Source: Oscillospiraceae bacterium (GTDB lineage: Bacteria; Bacillota; Clostridia; Oscillospirales; Oscillospiraceae). From it: a DNA stretch of 10,154 bases. The DNA is taken from the NCBI GenBank assembly GCA_902802215.1, contig CADCLH010000059.1, forward strand, positions 2,378-12,531. The letters are read 5' to 3'. Below the pieces are notes generated by a model that saw only the letters and a list, made by a program, of their open reading frames with translations, did not search any database and was not told the DNA's origin. Positions 7,126 through 10,154 of this stretch are shown in pieces. Both the position numbers and the translations under genes were made by a program. How positions within the stretch are numbered: position 1 is the stretch's first letter; every line of letters starts with the position of its first letter.

Positions 7126-8838
7126 ATGGGGGCTGAAAAGAAAAAGCAACTGGTCACGACCGCTATCTTCATCGTTCTGATCTGCGTCTTTACCGGCGCC
7201 GGCTTCTGGTTTCGCGGACATCCTCTCTTTACCGGGCAGGGTCCCCGCTGGAAAACAGTCGACGCTCCGGTCAGCACCTATGTGCCGTATGAGGCCAACG
7301 ACGCTTCCCCCGGCCAGACGGCCGCCGACGCGCCGAACCCGGTCCCCGCAGGCGATCCTCCCGCCGCCATGACCCGCTTCTATACCACCGAGCGCGCCAG
7401 CGTGTTCACGTTTTCAGGCCTCGGGAACGAGCGGGAGCTTCAGTCCGTCCTGACGGCGCTCAAGGAGACAAACAGCCACGCGACCTTCTTCGTTACCGCC
7501 GAGGAGATGGAAACGCTCCCCGATCAGATCACGGAGATCCTGCGCGGAGGACACAGTCTCGGCATTTCCGTCCTGCCCGCCGAGAACGCCGGCTCGTCCC
7601 AGCTTCTCAAAGCCATGCAGGAGCAGGCGGAGCTGCTCCGCACCCGATATAGCGCCTATTACGAAATCTTCGTCCGTCCCACCTTCGGTTCCGGCAGCCC
7701 CGCTCTCCTGCAGGCCGCTGCCGCCGGGAAGTTCCGGGTCCTGACACAGCTGAAGGAGGCCGTGCCGGAGGAGGTCAGCCGTATGACCGACGCGGGTGAG
7801 GTGCTCTCCGTCGTCTTTTCGGAGAACGAGGGCAAGCTTCAGCGCGGCGAGATCGTCCATTTCCAGATGGGCCTGTTCCAGCACAGCGACACCGTGCTCG
7901 GCGAGCTGATCGAGCGCATCGTCGCCGAGAAATGCCTCTATCCGATCCGCTCCGCCGACGAGCTCGCGGAGAATACGGAGCAGCAGTACGTCTACCCGCT
8001 GCCCAAGGATCAGATCCTCCCGTCGGTGAAGGACAGGATCTATCCCGGCCACCTGGCCGGCAAGACGCCGGAGGAGGCCTTTGAGGTCATCCGCAGCGGC
8101 TATATCGGGAATTACTGGGTCAAGCCCCCCGATTATTTCCCGGGCTTCAGCGCCCAGGAAGCAAAACAGCTGGACAGGAACGGCCTCATCGAAAACTCGG
8201 AGAACTACGTTTTTCTGACCTTCGACGACTGGGGCACCGACGAGACCGTCGAAAAGCTCCTTGCCGTCCTGCAAAAGCACAACGCGACCGGGACATTCTT
8301 CGTCCGGAGCCAGTATGTCCCTTTCAACCCCAATCTTCTGCGCGCCATCGCGGAGGAGGGGCATACGATCGCGGCACATACGCATACGCATATGCCGCTG
8401 TCTACGGAGACCTCGCCGGGTACCTTTGTCGAGTTGACCGAGGAGGAGCAGGCCGCGCTGGAAAAGGATCTGGTGACCAATTACAACACCATGCAGAGCA
8501 TCGTCGGCGATCTGACGGACGCCGACGGGAAGCCCTCGCTCAGCCGTCTCTTCCGTCCGCCCACCCTCGCCGTCGGCAAGCGCGGTCTGGAGGCGGTCTT
8601 CGACTGCGGCTTCACGCACGCCATCGAGGGCTACTACTCGACCGGCGACTATGCGGCTTTCAGTGCGCGGGCGCTCGCCAACGCGATCAAGCAGAATGTG
8701 CGCTCCGGCTCCATTCTGGTCATGCACTTCTCCGACAACTCCCAATACACCGCCGAGGCCCTCGATCTGGTCCTCACGGAGCTGGAAAACAGGGGGAGCA
8801 AATATCGCTTCGTCGGGCTGAACAAGGTGCTCAGCTGA
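7126..8838 (+). CDS. Membrane-anchored tandem NodB protein: degenerate first domain, intact polysaccharide deacetylase second domain
   Basis: This is a 570-residue protein. The basic residues KKK at 5-7 precede one membrane helix at about 9-30, and a Pro/Ala-rich linker runs to about 85. The first NodB-like module (about 88-290) keeps fold marks (VFTFSGLG, ATFFVT at 119-124, GHSLGI, VRPTFG at 183-188), but the Asp pair is S97-G98 and the zinc His pair is S148 and A152, so it should be inactive. The second module (about 358-565) is complete: LTFDDWG with D367 and D368, TGTFFV, AHTHTH with H418 and H422, LFRPP with R477, and VMHFSD with H534. It should be a metal-dependent, carbohydrate esterase family 4 type deacetylase, removing N-acetyl groups from an extracellular hexosamine polymer or peptidoglycan. 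FDDW in place of the usual FDDG is a small oddity. The gene is 34 bases after the GH18-like gene and last in the operon. ATG 7126 has GGAAGG at 7108-7113 and a nearer AGGA at 7119-7122. Confidence 0.88.
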   Translation: MGAEKKKQLVTTAIFIVLICVFTGAGFWFRGHPLFTGQGPRWKTVDAPVSTYVPYEANDASPGQTAADAPNPVPAGDPPAAMTRFYTTERASVFTFSGLGNERELQSVLTALKETNSHATFFVTAEEMETLPDQITEILRGGHSLGISVLPAENAGSSQLLKAMQEQAELLRTRYSAYYEIFVRPTFGSGSPALLQAAAAGKFRVLTQLKEAVPEEVSRMTDAGEVLSVVFSENEGKLQRGEIVHFQMGLFQHSDTVLGELIERIVAEKCLYPIRSADELAENTEQQYVYPLPKDQILPSVKDRIYPGHLAGKTPEEAFEVIRSGYIGNYWVKPPDYFPGFSAQEAKQLDRNGLIENSENYVFLTFDDWGTDETVEKLLAVLQKHNATGTFFVRSQYVPFNPNLLRAIAEEGHTIAAHTHTHMPLSTETSPGTFVELTEEEQAALEKDLVTNYNTMQSIVGDLTDADGKPSLSRLFRPPTLAVGKRGLEAVFDCGFTHAIEGYYSTGDYAAFSARALANAIKQNVRSGSILVMHFSDNSQYTAEALDLVLTELENRGSKYRFVGLNKVLS

Positions 8839-8847
8839 CGGCTTCCC

Positions 8848-8895
8848 GAAAAACGAAAAGGACACAGGCAATAGCCTGTGTCCTTTTCGTTTTTC
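8848..8895. terminator. Strong bidirectional intrinsic terminator
   Basis: A perfect 22-bp inverted repeat (8848-8869 and 8874-8895) encloses the loop AATA. The core GGACACAGGC/GCCTGTGTCC is flanked by A runs on the left and T runs on the right, so a T tract follows the hairpin when read from either strand. It lies 9 bases after the stop of the tandem NodB gene and overlaps the stop codon of the minus-strand methyltransferase gene (8894-8896), so it should end both convergent transcripts. Confidence 0.93.
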
Positions 8896-9610
8896 AGCGC
8901 TTTCGGAGGACGAGCTTGATGAAGTTCAGGTAGCGGCCGCCGCCCGCCTCCATCGCCCTCCGGTCCCCGACGGCGTACGCGTTGTCCTGCTTCAGCCAGT
9001 CGGCCCAGACCTCCCCGTTCGATTCCATCTCGGAGACCTCCAGGACCTCGGCCCCGCGGCAGCAGCTCACCAGCTCCCGCCAGTACGATACGTCGTGCAG
9101 GTAGTCCAGCTGCTCCGGCGTCCAGGAGAGCAGGAGCTCCGGCGGCAGCGCGTCGTGGCAGTCCTTCTTCATGCCGGGGACCGTGATGTAAATCCAGCCG
9201 CCCGGCTTCAGAAACGGCAGCAGCTTCTGGTCCAGATACTCGGGGTCGCGCCCGAAATAGTTGTAGGAGTCCGTCGAGACCACCGCGTCGAAAAACTCCT
9301 TTTCAAAGGGCAGCTCCTCCGCGTCGGCCTTCACCGGGACGATCTGCGCTTCATGCAGACCCATGTCCGAAAAGAAACGGCGGTTGGCCTCCGGGTCGCT
9401 CCAGAGATCGGCGGCGTAGACCTTGAAGCCGTACTCCTTCGCCAGAAAGACGCTCGTCAGGCCCTGCCCGCTGCCGAGGTCGCAGACCGTCGCCCCCGCG
9501 CCGATCCGGTGTCCGGTCAGCAGCTCCTCCTCGAGCTTCAGCGGGTTCGGCCCCATGATCTTGGCCATCAGCTCGGGCGTATCGTACTTCTCACTCAGCG
9601 GATAGTTCAT
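8894..9610 (-). CDS. Class I SAM-dependent methyltransferase
   Basis: This 238-residue cytoplasmic protein has a Rossmann-type methyltransferase core. Motif I is VCDLGSGQG at 42-50 and contacts S-adenosylmethionine; an acidic residue ends the second strand (YAADLW, D68); DAEEL at 96-100 matches the adenine-contacting loop; FDAVVSTDSYNYFG at 107-120 is motif IV-like; and LKPGGWIYITVPG at 134-146 is the usual post-II/III segment. It belongs to the Methyltransf_11/25-like group of small-molecule enzymes; the substrate cannot be told. The chosen start is ATG at 9610 with GGAAG 7 bases upstream; an in-frame GTG at 9634 would add 8 residues. It overlaps the end of the TetR-type gene by 20 bases, so the two are probably co-transcribed and translationally coupled. 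It converges on the polysaccharide operon, and a functional link to it is unlikely. Confidence 0.88.
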   Translation of the reverse strand: MNYPLSEKYDTPELMAKIMGPNPLKLEEELLTGHRIGAGATVCDLGSGQGLTSVFLAKEYGFKVYAADLWSDPEANRRFFSDMGLHEAQIVPVKADAEELPFEKEFFDAVVSTDSYNYFGRDPEYLDQKLLPFLKPGGWIYITVPGMKKDCHDALPPELLLSWTPEQLDYLHDVSYWRELVSCCRGAEVLEVSEMESNGEVWADWLKQDNAYAVGDRRAMEAGGGRYLNFIKLVLRKR

Positions 9611-10154
9611 GCTCTTTCTTCCCGTATCGTTCACGCCATGCGTCCAGATAGCGCGACAGCAACTGGCATACGCGCTCCGGGTCGTCCGCGCGGTCGGCCG
9701 CGCCGTAAAGCAGATGCATCGGCGCGTACAGCGCGAGCGCCGCCTCCTCCGACCCCAGCAGGTCCGCGGTGTATTGCAGCGGGCCGGTCCCGAGGTACTG
9801 GTGGTACAGCGCGTTCATCTCTCCGCTGCGGTACTGCTCCACCGTCAGCATCCGGCGGAAGGCCGCGGCGAATTCGTCCTGCGTCCAGTAGCGGAACATC
9901 TGCTCGCCAAACGCCGTGACGGCCTCCGCAGAGACCCCCTCGTAGGTCCCGGGGGCGGCCACCCTCGTCTGCGTCGGGAGCGAAAAGCGCTCCGCGTTCT
10001 CCGCGTCCCGCCGCTCCATCTCCCGCAGGATGGAGTCGAAGACGTCCCGCTTGCTCCGGTAGTGCTTGTACAGGGACGGCGCCCTGATCCCGACGGCCGC
10101 CGCGATGCTCTCGACGCTCACCGCCTCGTAGCCGTCCCGGGCAAAAAGCCGCAG
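9591..10154 (-). CDS. TetR/AcrR-family transcriptional regulator (N-terminus cut by window edge)
   Basis: The frame runs open to the window edge, giving 187 visible residues. The visible start, LRLFARDGYEAVSVESIAAA, continues into VGIRAPSLYKHYRSKRDVF, the classic TetR helix-turn-helix with the recognition helix APSLYKHY. About 10-15 residues of the first helix and the true start lie outside the window, so the GTG at 10121, which falls inside the DNA-binding domain, is not the start. The rest (visible residues about 50-187) is a helical ligand-binding domain with no family signature I can name, ending in a helix LLSRYLDAWRERYGKK. Such regulators usually repress their own operon and are released by a small ligand. 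The downstream overlap with the methyltransferase gene suggests that gene is the regulated partner. Its operator would lie beyond the edge. Confidence 0.9.
   Translation of the reverse strand: MRLFARDGYEAVSVESIAAAVGIRAPSLYKHYRSKRDVFDSILREMERRDAENAERFSLPTQTRVAAPGTYEGVSAEAVTAFGEQMFRYWTQDEFAAAFRRMLTVEQYRSGEMNALYHQYLGTGPLQYTADLLGSEEAALALYAPMHLLYGAADRADDPERVCQLLSRYLDAWRERYGKKEHELSAE

Noticed and set aside
8371..8397. Inverted repeat GCGGCA/TGCCGC with short CATACG repeats inside
   Set aside because: It lies in the coding sequence for the zinc-binding HTHTH stretch, and the repeats come from repeated His-Thr codons rather than a regulatory element.
7414..8871. Minus-strand frame of 485 codons opposite the tandem NodB gene
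   Set aside because: Antisense shadow; its upstream side lies beyond the strong terminator and it has no domain.
9095..9919. Plus-strand frame of 274 codons across the methyltransferase and TetR genes
   Set aside because: It spans two genuine minus-strand genes with recognisable folds, and its own product is a low-complexity basic sequence.

Overview
The window looks like chromosomal DNA from a high-GC, Gram-positive-type anaerobe of the Clostridia, probably the Oscillospiraceae/Ruminococcaceae side. The grounds are strong Shine-Dalgarno sites of AGGAG type, a TTG start, a DivIVA-like protein, two lipobox lipoproteins, N-terminally anchored extracellular enzymes and a GC-rich codon bias. Taxonomy is inferred from style only; no marker gene is present.

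Positions 1-8838 hold one tightly packed plus-strand gene cluster, almost certainly one operon that begins upstream of the window. In order: the last 16 codons of an unknown gene; a DivIVA-like coiled-coil protein (63-773); a lipoprotein fusing a degenerate NodB (polysaccharide deacetylase-like) domain to an SGNH/GDSL domain (773-2332); a membrane family 2 glycosyltransferase resembling hyaluronan synthase/NodC/PgaC with an N-terminal PilZ-like domain (2329-4134); a membrane-anchored PgaB/IcaB-like deacetylase-fold protein with degraded metal site and a C-terminal beta-sandwich region (4127-6052); a GH18-like lipoprotein (6072-7091); and a membrane-anchored tandem NodB protein whose first domain is degenerate and whose second has an intact active site (7126-8838). 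The first four junctions overlap or abut (TGATG, ATGA, 8-base overlap), and the other gaps are 19 and 34 bases. A near-ideal 22-bp hairpin at 8848-8895 closes the cluster.

Together the plus-strand genes read as a machine for making and processing a surface polysaccharide. A processive synthase, possibly gated through PilZ, would polymerise and extrude a hexosamine-type polymer. Extracellular NodB, SGNH and GH18 proteins would bind, de-N-acetylate, alter O-acylation or trim it. The DivIVA-like protein might place the machinery in the cell. The logic resembles pga/ica (PNAG) systems, but the gene set differs from any named system I can recall, and only one of four NodB modules keeps its catalytic residues.

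Positions 8894-10154 hold a convergent minus-strand pair: a TetR/AcrR-family regulator whose N-terminus lies beyond the window edge, overlapping the start of a class I SAM-dependent methyltransferase gene. This pair looks unrelated to the polysaccharide cluster and shares only the bidirectional terminator with it. I saw no rRNA, tRNA, CRISPR array, insertion sequence or prophage signal, and no gene-free stretch longer than about 50 bases.
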